Of a stretch of DNA of 64,000 bases, positions 8,145-17,244 are shown one piece after another (position 1 is the first letter of the stretch; every line of letters starts with the position of its first letter). The position numbers and the translations under genes are program-made. The notes beneath the pieces were generated by a model, which made no database searches, was not told where the DNA came from, and was given only the letters and a program-made list of their open reading frames with translations. The stretch is from assembly GCF_965228935.1 (NCBI RefSeq), contig NZ_OZ245846.1, positions 2,666,001 through 2,730,000 of the forward strand. Direction: 5' to 3'. The stretch is from Ulvibacterium sp965228935. Its GTDB lineage: Bacteria; Bacteroidota; Bacteroidia; Flavobacteriales; Flavobacteriaceae.

Positions 8145-9893
8145 TCATTTGCCAGAAGCTATACGGTAAACGGGATATTGCATGTGGGAAGACTCATAAA
8201 ATTCCGATTTTTGATATAACCAATCCAATTGGGCATACCAGTTTTCCGCAAATTCCAAATCATCTTTTTTCCTGATATTGAAATCCTCCCTGAGCTGATC
8301 GTCATTTTCCAACATTTCGGCGGCAACATCCTCAAAAATATAGGGGGAAAAGCCTTCTTTTCGCTGCAGTATGGAGTCAAAGAAATTCCAGTTGAAAAAG
8401 GAATCCACCGCACAAGGTTCCAAGGTTTCCAAAAGATAACGGATACCTTCTTGATCCGTAGGAATAATAAGATCTCCCTCTGAAAATAAGAGATTCACCG
8501 TATCCTTGGAGATTTTTGTATCGTAGTGTAGGTAATGTCCCTCATACGGCGAATCCAAAGTTTTATATCCTTTTATCCTATAGGATTCGACCGTTAAAGT
8601 GGAATCTTTTTGCAGGGTTTCGTAGTTTATTTTGTTCAAATCCAGAAGTTCTATTACGGAGGACCATCCTTTTTTTAGGATATAGGCTTCCGGGATTTTT
8701 ACTGAATCAACGGGTTTATAATGGTTTTTATATTCCATTTTTTTGGTAAAAGGTCTTTCCCGATCGTAGGAAAGTCTATCAAAGCCCGTAACCTCACTGA
8801 CAATGGTATCGGCCTTATATCCCTTGAAGTCCCGTATTGTGGTCTTGGTGGTGTCCAACGTCCATTTTATCGGATAGTAATTCCAGTTTCGATGCCTTGT
8901 ACGGGCTTTTTCGCCAAGTTTCCCTATTCGTTGACTATCGTTGTCGGTAATTTTTAACATCACCTTTAAAAATTCATAAGTACCGGCTACACGTTGGGCG
9001 TAGGGTTTAAGCATATGAGTTTCTATCATAAGGCCAAGGGTATTCCAAAGTGTGGTATATCCTGTGGAATACCGGGGATGGTCCATAAATTGGGAAAAGC
9101 CTTCTTCAGGGGCCTGGTTATAGATATTTACATAAGGTGTTATGTCCCAATTTTCCAGTTTCAGGGACTTTTCCAAGGTGGGTAACATTTCCTGATCAAG
9201 ATAGGCACCTAACTCCCCACCTAGTTTATTATGTTGTGTAAACAGATGGGTAAGTGTATACTGGTAATCCGCACCGTTGCTTACATGGGTGTCTATAAAA
9301 ACATTAGGTCTTACCAAATGAAAAATTTCGGTAAACGTCCTTGAATTCTTTGTATCCCCTTTTATAAAATCCCTATTCAGGTCATAATTTAAGGTATTAC
9401 CTCTAAAACCATAGGATTTGGGCCCATTTTGATTTGCCCGGGTAATGCCGTTCCTATTTAATGCCCCACCTATATTATAAACTGGAATGGTGACCAATAT
9501 GGTTTCGGTTGGTGGATCTATCTTGCCGATGGCCAAGTCTCGATACAAGAGCATAGTAGCATCGATACCATCGCTTTCTCCGGGATGTATGCCATTGTTT
9601 ATGAGAAGTATGGTCTTTTGATCGGCTATTTTTTGAAAATTAAAGGTCGCCTCGGGATTATAGGTGACCATATGTAAGGGATATCCACTATCGGTCTGTC
9701 CTATGGTCTGAATGTTGATTTCGGGGAATCGCTTGGCCAATTGAATGTAAAAATCCACAATCTGCAAATAGGTTGCCGTTTCTTCTCCATTGGAAAGCTC
9801 AAATTGGGTCGGGAACCTAGGTGTTTCATCCTCTTTTTTGGTCTCACAGGCCATAAGGGCCAAAACCGACAACAATACACCAAGAAGTCTCAT
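8145..9893 (-). CDS. M14 family zinc carboxypeptidase, lipoprotein
   Basis: 582 aa from the ATG at 9893 (MRLLGVLLSVLALMAC). The lipobox LMAC marks a signal-peptidase II lipoprotein, so the enzyme is exported and lipid-anchored. Zinc ligands of the M14 fold appear as NNGIHPGES (His and Glu about residues 102-105) and DTHVSN (His about 203). The catalytic Glu would lie in LMIETHML. The extra C-terminal 250 residues have no recognisable domain. Probably peptide scavenging in the periplasm or at the outer membrane. A candidate -7 element lies upstream (9918-9925). Confidence 0.88.
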   Translation of the reverse strand: MRLLGVLLSVLALMACETKKEDETPRFPTQFELSNGEETATYLQIVDFYIQLAKRFPEINIQTIGQTDSGYPLHMVTYNPEATFNFQKIADQKTILLINNGIHPGESDGIDATMLLYRDLAIGKIDPPTETILVTIPVYNIGGALNRNGITRANQNGPKSYGFRGNTLNYDLNRDFIKGDTKNSRTFTEIFHLVRPNVFIDTHVSNGADYQYTLTHLFTQHNKLGGELGAYLDQEMLPTLEKSLKLENWDITPYVNIYNQAPEEGFSQFMDHPRYSTGYTTLWNTLGLMIETHMLKPYAQRVAGTYEFLKVMLKITDNDSQRIGKLGEKARTRHRNWNYYPIKWTLDTTKTTIRDFKGYKADTIVSEVTGFDRLSYDRERPFTKKMEYKNHYKPVDSVKIPEAYILKKGWSSVIELLDLNKINYETLQKDSTLTVESYRIKGYKTLDSPYEGHYLHYDTKISKDTVNLLFSEGDLIIPTDQEGIRYLLETLEPCAVDSFFNWNFFDSILQRKEGFSPYIFEDVAAEMLENDDQLREDFNIRKKDDLEFAENWYAQLDWLYQKSEFYESSHMQYPVYRIASGK

Positions 9894-9917
9894 AGGAAGC
9901 AAACTGAAAGTCCATAG

Positions 9918-9925
9918 CAAAATTA
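9918..9925 (-). promoter_or_regulatory. Candidate -7 promoter element for M14 peptidase
   Basis: The minus strand reads TAATTTTG (TAnnTTTG), 24 bp before the ATG at 9893. No convincing -33 TTG is seen at the expected distance. Confidence 0.4.
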
Positions 9926-9948
9926 ATGAAAAAGTAACTTTTCTATAA

Positions 9949-10353
9949 TTAGGCCGCCTTGGTAATCTCTATTAAATGATTTCTTTTCAGGGGTTTGTTG
10001 TTAAAGGTAATGATATGGTCCGTCTTGGATTTGTACAGATTCCAATTGTTTACATCAAAAGGATCGATGGACGAAGTCACAATATTTATCCGCACCTTTT
10101 TTTTCAAAGGAAGTGAGATGAACTCTTCCAAAAATTGCCATCCGTCCATTATAGGCATATTGATATCCAAAAAAATTATCTCGGGAACCTGACCTTCGCT
10201 GTTAAGGGATTTTTTAATATCGTCCAAGGCCAATTTTCCATTGCCATGGGCGGAGATATTTTCACAGATTTCGATAGAATCCAACATTTTTCGTATACCG
10301 AATACAGTAATGGGATCATCGTCCACAATATAAATAGAGTTAATCTTTTTCAT
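9949..10353 (-). CDS. Single-domain response regulator
   Basis: 134 aa from the ATG at 10353 (MKKINSIYIVDDDPITVFG). A CheY-like receiver only: acidic pocket VDDDP, phospho-acceptor Asp in IIFLDINMPIMDG, Thr/Ser in NIVTSSID and Lys in FNNKPL. No output domain, so it must act by protein interaction. Its start lies inside the 3' end of the histidine kinase gene (14-bp overlap), so the two are coupled and very likely cognate partners. Confidence 0.93.
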   Translation of the reverse strand: MKKINSIYIVDDDPITVFGIRKMLDSIEICENISAHGNGKLALDDIKKSLNSEGQVPEIIFLDINMPIMDGWQFLEEFISLPLKKKVRINIVTSSIDPFDVNNWNLYKSKTDHIITFNNKPLKRNHLIEITKAA

Positions 10354-12229
10354 TAAAATAAATGTTAAACGTGGTTCCTTTACCCACTTCACTACAAGCC
10401 ATTACCTTTCCGTTCATCGCCTCTATTTGGTTTTTGGTAATATAGAGCCCTATACCCCTGGAATCCTTCTTGTCGTGAAAGGTCTTATACATCCCAAACA
10501 ACTTATCCCCATACTTTTTAAGATCTATACCCATTCCATTATCGGCAATACTCAATATGGTATAACCATTGTTGCTGGTAGCACTTAAATTGATTATAGG
10601 GTCTCTTTCGGGATCCTTATATTTTACACCATTGGTGATGAAGTTCATCAAAATGCTCTCGATGTATGCAGGAACCACTTTTATATAGACGTCATCGGAA
10701 ATGGAATTTACAATTTTTGCATTGTTGTTCAATAGGAACGCCGCAAGATTCTGTTGAACGGTTTTTATTTTTTCATTAAGATTTATGGGTTTCTTCTCCA
10801 AGTCTGTATTGGTACTTATGGCGACTACCTCATTCAGGTTTTCCAAGGTTTCCAGAAGATTGTCGGAAGCGTCTATCAACATTCCGATGATGTTCTGTTT
10901 TTCCTCTTCGTTTTTTTCATGGATCAAAAAGTCCAATAGCATGGAGAAATTAGCGGTGTGAGATCTTAGATTATGCGATACGATATGAGCAAAATTGACA
11001 AGTTTTTTGTTTTGTAAAGAGGTTACATTAATTAAGTCCCTGAGTTCCTCCTCCTTTTGTTTAAGGTTGGTAATATCCATACTTATGCCGACCAATCCAT
11101 AGGCCGTACCATCATCTCCGATCAAAGGTATCTTGGAAGTCAAAAAGGTTATTGCATCCCCGTTCTTTTTTATACTTCCCCTTTCCTCGCCCAAAATAGG
11201 CGTCATGGAGTTCATGACATGTAGATCATCTTCCCTGGTGATATTTGCGGTTTCCTCATCGTAAAAATCGTAATCGGTCTTCCCCAAAACCTCTTCGGGA
11301 TCCTTTACGCCCAAATAATCGCATTCCGCTTTGTTTACGAGCACTTTTCGTGATTCCTTGTCCTTGATAAAAACATTCAAGGGTAAATGATCGATTAAAG
11401 TCTTGAGTAGATGCTCATTTTCCTTGGTCTTTGTTTGGGACAGAACCTGATCGTTTACATCTTGGAAAGTACCGATCAACCCAATTAACTTCTCATTTTT
11501 GTATATGGGCTTTCCGGCTGCTATCACCCATTTTTCATTGCCCTTGGCCGTTATTATCTGTAGTTTTTCGTTCCATGGGGTACCATTTTCCATGGCCTTG
11601 TTCACCGCCATGGAAATTGTGTTCCTACTATAACCCTGCTTATAAAAATCAATTCCTTTTTCGATAGTAGGCTTATAATTCATGGGAACTTCGTGGATGG
11701 TCTTGGTCATATCGGACCAAGTAATCTCATCGTTAAGTATATCATATTCCCAACTACCAATTTTGGCGATCTCGGATTTTTCACGTAAGAGAACTTCAAG
11801 TTTTTCCAGTTTTAGTTCATTCTGGATCCGTGTCGTAACATCGTCCGTTTGAATTATGACCCCTATGATGTTTTCGTTTTCGTCGTACCAGGGAATATTG
11901 GACCACTCAAACCATTTTTCCCGGTTTTCGTTATCCATATACCGCTCTATACCTACATTGGATGGCTTACCTTTTAAACAGTTGTTCAAAACGGTTTTCC
12001 AGTCCTTGCTTATTTCACTAAAAAGCTCGGAAATATTTTTTCCGAGGACAGTATCATTGCTAAAATCAAAATAGTCTACCCAAGAATCCGAAGCATGCAC
12101 TACCCGGAGCCTTTTGTCCAGAAAAACGGTGGCTTTTGGTAGCTGTTTAATCAAGTAATTACTCGATAATGTTTGGGATCCCCTCAACATATAGTTGTAA
12201 TTTCTTACTAAAGTAGAATGATTTTCCAT
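10340..12229 (-). CDS. PAS-domain sensor histidine kinase
   Basis: 629 aa, no transmembrane segment seen, so a soluble sensor. Three PAS-like modules occupy roughly residues 28-135, 150-270 and 275-395. Each ends in a DV/DIT-type motif (QTDDVTTR, TFQDVND, SMDITNLK). The phospho-acceptor box is IVSHNLRSHTANF with His at about 419. The ATPase N box (ILMNFITNGVKY), G1 (IADNGMGIDL) and G2 (RGIGLYITK) follow. The receiver protein encoded immediately downstream is the likely partner. The signal is unknown. Confidence 0.93.
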   Translation of the reverse strand: MENHSTLVRNYNYMLRGSQTLSSNYLIKQLPKATVFLDKRLRVVHASDSWVDYFDFSNDTVLGKNISELFSEISKDWKTVLNNCLKGKPSNVGIERYMDNENREKWFEWSNIPWYDENENIIGVIIQTDDVTTRIQNELKLEKLEVLLREKSEIAKIGSWEYDILNDEITWSDMTKTIHEVPMNYKPTIEKGIDFYKQGYSRNTISMAVNKAMENGTPWNEKLQIITAKGNEKWVIAAGKPIYKNEKLIGLIGTFQDVNDQVLSQTKTKENEHLLKTLIDHLPLNVFIKDKESRKVLVNKAECDYLGVKDPEEVLGKTDYDFYDEETANITREDDLHVMNSMTPILGEERGSIKKNGDAITFLTSKIPLIGDDGTAYGLVGISMDITNLKQKEEELRDLINVTSLQNKKLVNFAHIVSHNLRSHTANFSMLLDFLIHEKNEEEKQNIIGMLIDASDNLLETLENLNEVVAISTNTDLEKKPINLNEKIKTVQQNLAAFLLNNNAKIVNSISDDVYIKVVPAYIESILMNFITNGVKYKDPERDPIINLSATSNNGYTILSIADNGMGIDLKKYGDKLFGMYKTFHDKKDSRGIGLYITKNQIEAMNGKVMACSEVGKGTTFNIYFNEKD

Positions 12230-12369
12230 TTTTGCTAAAGGTTTGTTGTGAACACGCCCAAACTCGTTGTGATCCTATATCTGGATAGTGTGAGATTTCG
12301 AATATATTTAGAAATAAGGAATTTTCTTACCGATATCGGAAACATATAGTTATTATAGGGCGCCTATTC

Positions 12370-12399
12370 CAAAAATAAGGAATATATGTACCAATACAA
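12370..12399 (-). promoter_or_regulatory. Candidate promoter for kinase-regulator pair
   Basis: On the minus strand TATTTTTG (-7 motif, 12370-12377) follows a TTG (12397-12399) with a 19-bp spacer, which fits the Bacteroidota consensus. It would give a leader of about 135 nt before the kinase ATG at 12229. The rest of the 184-bp gap to coaD shows no gene. Confidence 0.4.
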
Positions 12400-12413
12400 G
12401 AGTAAGAAGTATA

Positions 12414-12869
12414 CTACGTTATCCTGACGGAATCAGGTACCAAACCTGTGTAATCCCCGCCATTTCTAATAACGTCTCGGACAATGGAAGAACTTATGTA
12501 AGACTTTCCGGAAGAGGTCAATAGAAAAACGGTCTCTATTTCGGATAGTTTGCGATTGGTATGTGCAATGGCCTTTTCAAATTCAAAATCCGCAGGATTA
12601 CGAAGGCCTCTTAGAATAAAATCTGCCTGTACCTTTTTACAGAACTCCACGGTAAGCCCTTCATAGGTAAGCACTTTGATTTTCGCTTCTTTTTCAAAGG
12701 CTTTTTTAATGAACCGCATCCGCTGATCCAAAGTGAACATATATTGCTTTTCCGCATTGATTCCGATGGCAATGATAATTTCATCAAAAAGGGTTATGCC
12801 CCTTTGTATGATATCATAGTGGCCTAAGGTAAGCGGATCAAAAGACCCCGGAAATATGGCGCGTCTCAT
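12414..12869 (-). CDS. coaD: Phosphopantetheine adenylyltransferase
   Basis: 151 aa. Fourth step of coenzyme A synthesis: 4'-phosphopantetheine + ATP to dephospho-CoA. The nucleotidyltransferase signature FPGSFDPLTLGHYD starts at residue 6; RGLRNPADFEFE and the ISSSIVR motif of the C-terminal half are present. It starts 9 bp after the ddl stop in the same direction, so the two genes are probably co-transcribed. Confidence 0.97.
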   Translation of the reverse strand: MRRAIFPGSFDPLTLGHYDIIQRGITLFDEIIIAIGINAEKQYMFTLDQRMRFIKKAFEKEAKIKVLTYEGLTVEFCKKVQADFILRGLRNPADFEFEKAIAHTNRKLSEIETVFLLTSSGKSYISSSIVRDVIRNGGDYTGLVPDSVRIT

Positions 12870-12878
12870 AGCTTAAAG

Positions 12879-13862
12879 TTAGGTATTTTCCCGTAAAGCC
12901 TCGGTAATGGCACTTTCAAAAAGGGCCGAAAGGGATATCCCGGCTACCCGTGCCTGTTCGGGAAGAATACTTTCCTTGGTAAGCCCTGGTGTGGTGTTCA
13001 TTTCCAGCATATAGGGCTCGTCGCCCATAAAAATAAACTCACTTCTAGAAAACCCTTTCATCTTAATGACCTCATAGGCACGCTTGGCCAATTCAGTAAC
13101 CCTTTTTTCTTGATCATCGGATATTCGGGCAGGTGTAATTTCCTGGGACTTTCCTTCATACTTGGCCTCATAATCAAAAAAGTCATTTTCCGTGGTTATC
13201 TCGGTAATGGGCAATACCTTGGTCTTTCCATTAAAGGTAATTACTCCTACGGAGACTTCCGTTCCATCCAAGAATGCCTCAATAAGGATTTCATCATCCT
13301 CCTGATATGCCTTATCAATGGCCTGCCTTAGATCTTCTTTCCTGTAGACCTTGGACATGCCAAAGCTACTTCCCGCACGGTTCGCCTTTACGAAGCAAGG
13401 TAGCGACACTTGTTCAATAATGGCATCCTCATCTATGGTATCTCCAAGATTCAAGTAAAAGGAAGCCGCCGATTTTATGCCGTAGGGCGTCAAAACGCTA
13501 AGAAGATCACGCTTATTAAAGGTCAGCGCCGATTGGTAGTGATTACAGGAAGTATGGGGAATGCCCAACAACTCAAAGTAGGCCTGCATCAGGCCATCTT
13601 CACCTGGTGTACCGTGAATTGCGTTAAAAACACAGTCAAAATGAATAGTATCATTGTCAACAGTAACCGAAAAATCATGACGATTTATAGGAATCTCGTT
13701 TTCCGAACCGTCAACATAGACCCACTTTTCCTTAAAAATATGGATTCGGTAGGCATCAAATTTAGTCTTGTCCAAATATTCGTAAACCACATTTCCACTT
13801 TTTAGGGAAATCCGATACTCACTGGAATACCCGCCCATAATTATGGCGATGCTTTTTTTCAT
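12879..13862 (-). CDS. ddl: D-alanine--D-alanine ligase
   Basis: 327 aa from the ATG at 13862 (MKKSIAIIMGGYSSEY). Makes D-Ala-D-Ala for peptidoglycan. ATP-grasp features are visible: FNAIHGTPGEDG, CFVKANRAGSSFGMSKV, EAFLDGTEVSVGV, FSRSEFIFMG and the C-terminal EMNTTPGLT that binds metal and substrate. The upstream gene is the divergent PASTA protein, also cell-envelope related. Confidence 0.97.
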   Translation of the reverse strand: MKKSIAIIMGGYSSEYRISLKSGNVVYEYLDKTKFDAYRIHIFKEKWVYVDGSENEIPINRHDFSVTVDNDTIHFDCVFNAIHGTPGEDGLMQAYFELLGIPHTSCNHYQSALTFNKRDLLSVLTPYGIKSAASFYLNLGDTIDEDAIIEQVSLPCFVKANRAGSSFGMSKVYRKEDLRQAIDKAYQEDDEILIEAFLDGTEVSVGVITFNGKTKVLPITEITTENDFFDYEAKYEGKSQEITPARISDDQEKRVTELAKRAYEVIKMKGFSRSEFIFMGDEPYMLEMNTTPGLTKESILPEQARVAGISLSALFESAITEALRENT

Positions 13863-14021
13863 ATGTACAGTGCAATTGGAAGTTCGTGAGGCCAAGCCAT
13901 CCAAAGCCCAAAATAAGTAAAAAACAATTCCATGGCATAACCACGGATTAATTTTTTATGGGGCAAAGATGGGATACATCAACTTTTAAAGGGTTAAAAC
14001 CATTTGTTTTGGCTCATTTCC

Positions 14022-14029
14022 TATCTTTG
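14022..14029 (+). promoter_or_regulatory. Candidate -7 promoter element for PASTA-rluD
   Basis: TATCTTTG matches TAnnTTTG exactly, 18 bp before the ATG at 14048. A TTG lies only 15 bp upstream (14004-14006), shorter than the usual 17-23 bp spacer, so the -33 half is doubtful. Confidence 0.5.
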
Positions 14030-14047
14030 TCCGACGATTATTCGACC

Positions 14048-14635
14048 ATGAGAAGTTTTTTCAATTTTCTAAGGAGCAAAACCTTTTTGGTACAGATCGG
14101 CTTATCCCTGATAGTTTTGATAGGTCTTATATTTTTATGCCTTCGTTGGTTGAACAGTACCACAAACCATGGGGAATTTGTTATTGTACCCGATTTTTCC
14201 AAAATGTCGGTCATGGAAATGCGAGATGCGGTGGAGGAGGCCGGATTGCGATATGAAGTATTGGATTCCGCTAACTACGATCCCACATATCCTAGATTCT
14301 CCATCACGGAACAAGACCCATCCGCCGGTAGCAAGGTAAAGGAAAACCGGAAGATTTATTTTACCGTAAACCCTTCCGGATACAAAAAGGTTACCGTACC
14401 CAATATTATCCAAGTGACCCAAAGGAACGCCTCTTCCATGTTGCGGGCCGTAGGTCTGGATGTGCAACGGGTGACCTACATTGATCAGTTGGGAAAGGAC
14501 ATGGTATACTATATTAAGCACAAGGGGAAGGACATAAAGCCGGGCGATAAATTGCCAAAAACTTCTAAAATAGAGCTGGTCTGTGGAAATGGGACTATTC
14601 CGGATAGTGCACGGATCCAGGCAGAGTCCAACTAA
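14048..14635 (+). CDS. PASTA domain membrane protein
   Basis: 195 aa from the ATG at 14048 (MRSFFNFLRSKTFLVQ); the longer frame upstream would run through the promoter. One transmembrane helix (about residues 15-35) is followed by two PASTA domains (about 45-113 and 115-183), each with a (V)P(D/N)-start and E-DP-AG-K/ IKPGDKLP-type turn. PASTA domains bind peptidoglycan fragments or beta-lactams in kinases and PBPs; here there is no kinase or transpeptidase domain. It is followed 5 bp later by rluD and is divergent from ddl, which hints at an envelope role. Confidence 0.88.
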   Translation: MRSFFNFLRSKTFLVQIGLSLIVLIGLIFLCLRWLNSTTNHGEFVIVPDFSKMSVMEMRDAVEEAGLRYEVLDSANYDPTYPRFSITEQDPSAGSKVKENRKIYFTVNPSGYKKVTVPNIIQVTQRNASSMLRAVGLDVQRVTYIDQLGKDMVYYIKHKGKDIKPGDKLPKTSKIELVCGNGTIPDSARIQAESN

Positions 14636-14640
14636 AGACT

Positions 14641-15675
14641 ATGGAAGAACAAGGTACTCGTGAACTTGATGGGGACGAGCTGTTTGAGCATTACAGATTT
14701 GTGGCCTCAAAAGGGCAGGAACCCTTACGGGTGGACAAATTTTTGATGAACTTCATAGAAAATGCCACACGAAACAAAATTCAACAAGCGGCCAAAACAG
14801 GAAATATTTGGGTAAACGATTCCATTGTCAAACAGAATTACAAGGTAAAGGCCGGTGATGAGGTAAAAGTACTTTTTGAGCATCCCCCGCATGAGTTCCT
14901 ATTGGTTCCGGAAGATATTCCGCTAAACATCGTATATGAGGACGAGACTTTACTGATTGTCAATAAACCTCCCGGAATGGTGGTCCATCCGGGTCACGGC
15001 AATTATTCGGGCACGTTGATCAATGGGCTTATTCATCACTTTGATAATCTCCCGATTAATAGCAATGAACGTCCAGGATTGGTGCATCGTATAGATAAGG
15101 ATACCTCTGGACTTTTGGTGGTAGCCAAGACAGAAGCGGCCATGACCCATCTGGCCAAACAGTTTTTCGACAAGACTTCTGAACGTGAGTATATAGCCTT
15201 GGTCTGGGGCAATGTAGAAAATGATACGGGAAAAATAGAGGGCCATATTGGGCGAAATCCCAAAAACCGATTACAAATGCAGGTATTTCCGGAAGGGGAT
15301 GAAGGCAAGGAAGCCATTACGCACTATAAGGTACTGGAACGTTTGGGATATGTTACCATGGTTTCCTGTAAATTGGAGACAGGTCGAACCCACCAGATTA
15401 GGGTCCATATGAAACACGTAGGCCACACACTGTTCAACGATGCCCGATATGGTGGAGATCGAATTCTAAAGGGAACGGTCTTCACAAAATATAGACAGTT
15501 TGTGGAAAATTGTTTCAAGGTCTTACCTCGCCAGGCCCTACATGCCAAGACATTGGGTTTTGTACATCCCAAAACCGGAAAACAAATGCAGTTCGATTCC
15601 GAGATTCCGGACGATATGGTGCAATGTATCGAAAAGTGGCGGGGGTATTCCAAGCAAAGTAGGGGTAAATCATAG
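14641..15675 (+). CDS. rluD: RluA-family 23S rRNA pseudouridine synthase (RluD-like)
   Basis: 344 aa. An N-terminal S4 RNA-binding domain (LRVDKFLMNFIENATRNK and WVNDSIVKQNYKVKAGD) precedes the RluA catalytic domain. The catalytic Asp lies in GLVHRIDKDTSGLLVVAK; CKLETGRTHQIRVH is the other family signature. Architecture and length fit RluD, which modifies helix 69 of 23S rRNA, but the exact target is inferred. It follows the PASTA gene by 5 bp and is likely co-transcribed. Confidence 0.93.
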   Translation: MEEQGTRELDGDELFEHYRFVASKGQEPLRVDKFLMNFIENATRNKIQQAAKTGNIWVNDSIVKQNYKVKAGDEVKVLFEHPPHEFLLVPEDIPLNIVYEDETLLIVNKPPGMVVHPGHGNYSGTLINGLIHHFDNLPINSNERPGLVHRIDKDTSGLLVVAKTEAAMTHLAKQFFDKTSEREYIALVWGNVENDTGKIEGHIGRNPKNRLQMQVFPEGDEGKEAITHYKVLERLGYVTMVSCKLETGRTHQIRVHMKHVGHTLFNDARYGGDRILKGTVFTKYRQFVENCFKVLPRQALHAKTLGFVHPKTGKQMQFDSEIPDDMVQCIEKWRGYSKQSRGKS

Positions 15676-15835
15676 GATTTATAGGAAGACTTGCACGGAA
15701 AAAATAGTTTCAAAACAATTTTCCGGGCTTTACGGTATTATTTTTTCAAATACAGCTATCGAAAACTCTTTCCATATATGAAGCAATTATCCCAAAAATC
15801 ATTGCTATTTTTAGTCTGTCTAAACCTAGAAACAG

Positions 15836-16597
15836 ATGAAAATCGTAATTTCCCCTGCCAAGTCGCTCAACTTTGAAAGTGAACTACCGAGCTCACAGTA
15901 TTCAGAGCCCCAGTTTTTGGAACAATCCAAAAAACTCAACAAGGTTTTGCTCAAGAAAAGACCCAAGGCATTATCCAAATTAATGAATATTTCGGATAAT
16001 TTGGCCCAGTTGAATTGGGAACGGAATCAAAATTTCACCATACCCTTTACACCAGAGAATGCACGCCCGGCCATGTATGCCTTTAATGGAGATGTATATC
16101 AGGGGTTGGATGCCTATACCATTCCCGAGGAGAAATTACAAAAGCTACAGGATACGCTTCGCATCCTTTCAGGCCTATATGGCATTCTTAGACCTTTGGA
16201 TCTTGTGCAACCCTACCGTTTGGAAATGGGAACCCAGCTTAGAGTGAACCGAAAAAAGAATTTATACGAATTCTGGAAAAAGGAATTGACCGCACACCTG
16301 AATTCCGAAATGGAAAATGACGAACTCTTTCTAAACCTGGCCAGCAATGAATATTTTGGAGCCATTGACGAGAAGGCCTTAAAAGTTTCTGTCGTTACTC
16401 CCATTTTTAAGGATTGGAAGAACGATAAGCTTAAGGTAATTAGCTTTTTCGCAAAAAAGGCCCGGGGTTCCATGGTCCGCTATATCTTGGATACGGATGC
16501 AAAAACGTTGGACGACGTTAAGGGATTCGATTATGATGATTATCTGTATAGCAAGGAACATACCTTAAGGGAAAATCAGCCAGTTTTCATCCGATAG
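15836..16597 (+). CDS. yaaA: Peroxide stress protein YaaA
   Basis: 253 aa, the family's normal length. It opens with KIVISPAKSLNFES and contains NGDVYQGLDA, LSGLYGILRPLDLVQPYRLEMG, NLASNEYF and FFAKKARGSMVRY, all typical of the YaaA/DUF328 family. In E. coli YaaA limits free iron and oxidative DNA damage after peroxide. A short overlapping frame upstream (15691-15876) is not a gene. The 160-bp gap before it shows nothing else. Confidence 0.95.
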   Translation: MKIVISPAKSLNFESELPSSQYSEPQFLEQSKKLNKVLLKKRPKALSKLMNISDNLAQLNWERNQNFTIPFTPENARPAMYAFNGDVYQGLDAYTIPEEKLQKLQDTLRILSGLYGILRPLDLVQPYRLEMGTQLRVNRKKNLYEFWKKELTAHLNSEMENDELFLNLASNEYFGAIDEKALKVSVVTPIFKDWKNDKLKVISFFAKKARGSMVRYILDTDAKTLDDVKGFDYDDYLYSKEHTLRENQPVFIR

Positions 16598-16646
16598 AAT
16601 ATTTTTCCAAAGCAACCGTTTTATCCTTATAACATCTTTTTATAAA

Positions 16647-17015
16647 ATGGGGATGAGACAATTTTTTATTTTGGCTTTAGCGGTTTTGGTTGTGGGCTGC
16701 ACGGATAGGGACGATGACGTTGACGCCGTGAACATCCGCATAAAAAATACCAGTAATATAGCCTTCGATGAGGTCCAGGTTGCTGATGCGGAGGAAGTTC
16801 ATAAAAATGTATCGTCAGGCGACTATTCCGGATATTTTGAGTACGAAACGGCCTATCAATATGCATTTATTCAAATCAGGTCGGGAGAGGAAACGTTTAC
16901 CTTGCAACCCATTGATTTTGTAGGGGAGACTCCCTTGCCCATAGGATTCTATACCTATGAACTTGATATTACCGAGGAAGGCAATGTAAACCTAAACTTT
17001 CGAATAGATTATTAG
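16647..17015 (+). CDS. Small putative lipoprotein, unknown function
   Basis: 122 aa (116 if the ATG at 16653 is the start). The N-terminus MRQFFILALAVLVVGC is a clear lipoprotein signal with lipobox VVGC, followed by an acidic DRDDD stretch. Asp after the Cys does not by itself settle the final location in Bacteroidota. The remaining 100 residues look like a small beta-sandwich (INIRIKNTSNIAF-type strands ending in NVNLNFRIDY). I do not recognise the family. It lies 49 bp after yaaA and converges on the bTHX gene. Confidence 0.7.
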   Translation: MGMRQFFILALAVLVVGCTDRDDDVDAVNIRIKNTSNIAFDEVQVADAEEVHKNVSSGDYSGYFEYETAYQYAFIQIRSGEETFTLQPIDFVGETPLPIGFYTYELDITEEGNVNLNFRIDY

Positions 17016-17016
17016 G

Positions 17017-17145
17017 TTATTTCTTTTTTGAAACGCTTATTTTTTCCTCAACAGTTGCCCTTTTTTTGATTTTTCTGGGCCTCCTGGCACCGAATGATCG
17101 GTTGGCTATTTTTCCTCTTCTGGTTTTGATATCCCCTTTCCCCAT
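17017..17145 (-). CDS. 30S ribosomal protein bTHX
   Basis: A 42-aa frame read by hand on the minus strand from the ATG at 17145 to TAA at 17017. The start MGKGDIKTRRGKIANRSFG and the following ARRPRKIKKR match the small, very basic bTHX proteins that sit at the top of the 30S head. Bacteroidota versions begin MGKGD and contain RRPRK. The Lys/Arg content (over a third of residues) supports a ribosomal role. Too short for many gene finders. It ends 1 bp from the convergent lipoprotein stop. Confidence 0.85.
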   Translation of the reverse strand: MGKGDIKTRRGKIANRSFGARRPRKIKKRATVEEKISVSKKK

Positions 17146-17244
17146 AAGTTTTGTTTTAAAGAAATAAGTCTTAATTTACGAAATTGCTATTATAAATGCA
17201 ATCCTTTGTAAAAGGACAAAACATCTTGGTTTAAGATATCCTAC

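Noticed and set aside
15691..15876. 61-aa frame before yaaA
   Set aside because: Overlaps the yaaA start, no start signal and no conserved look.
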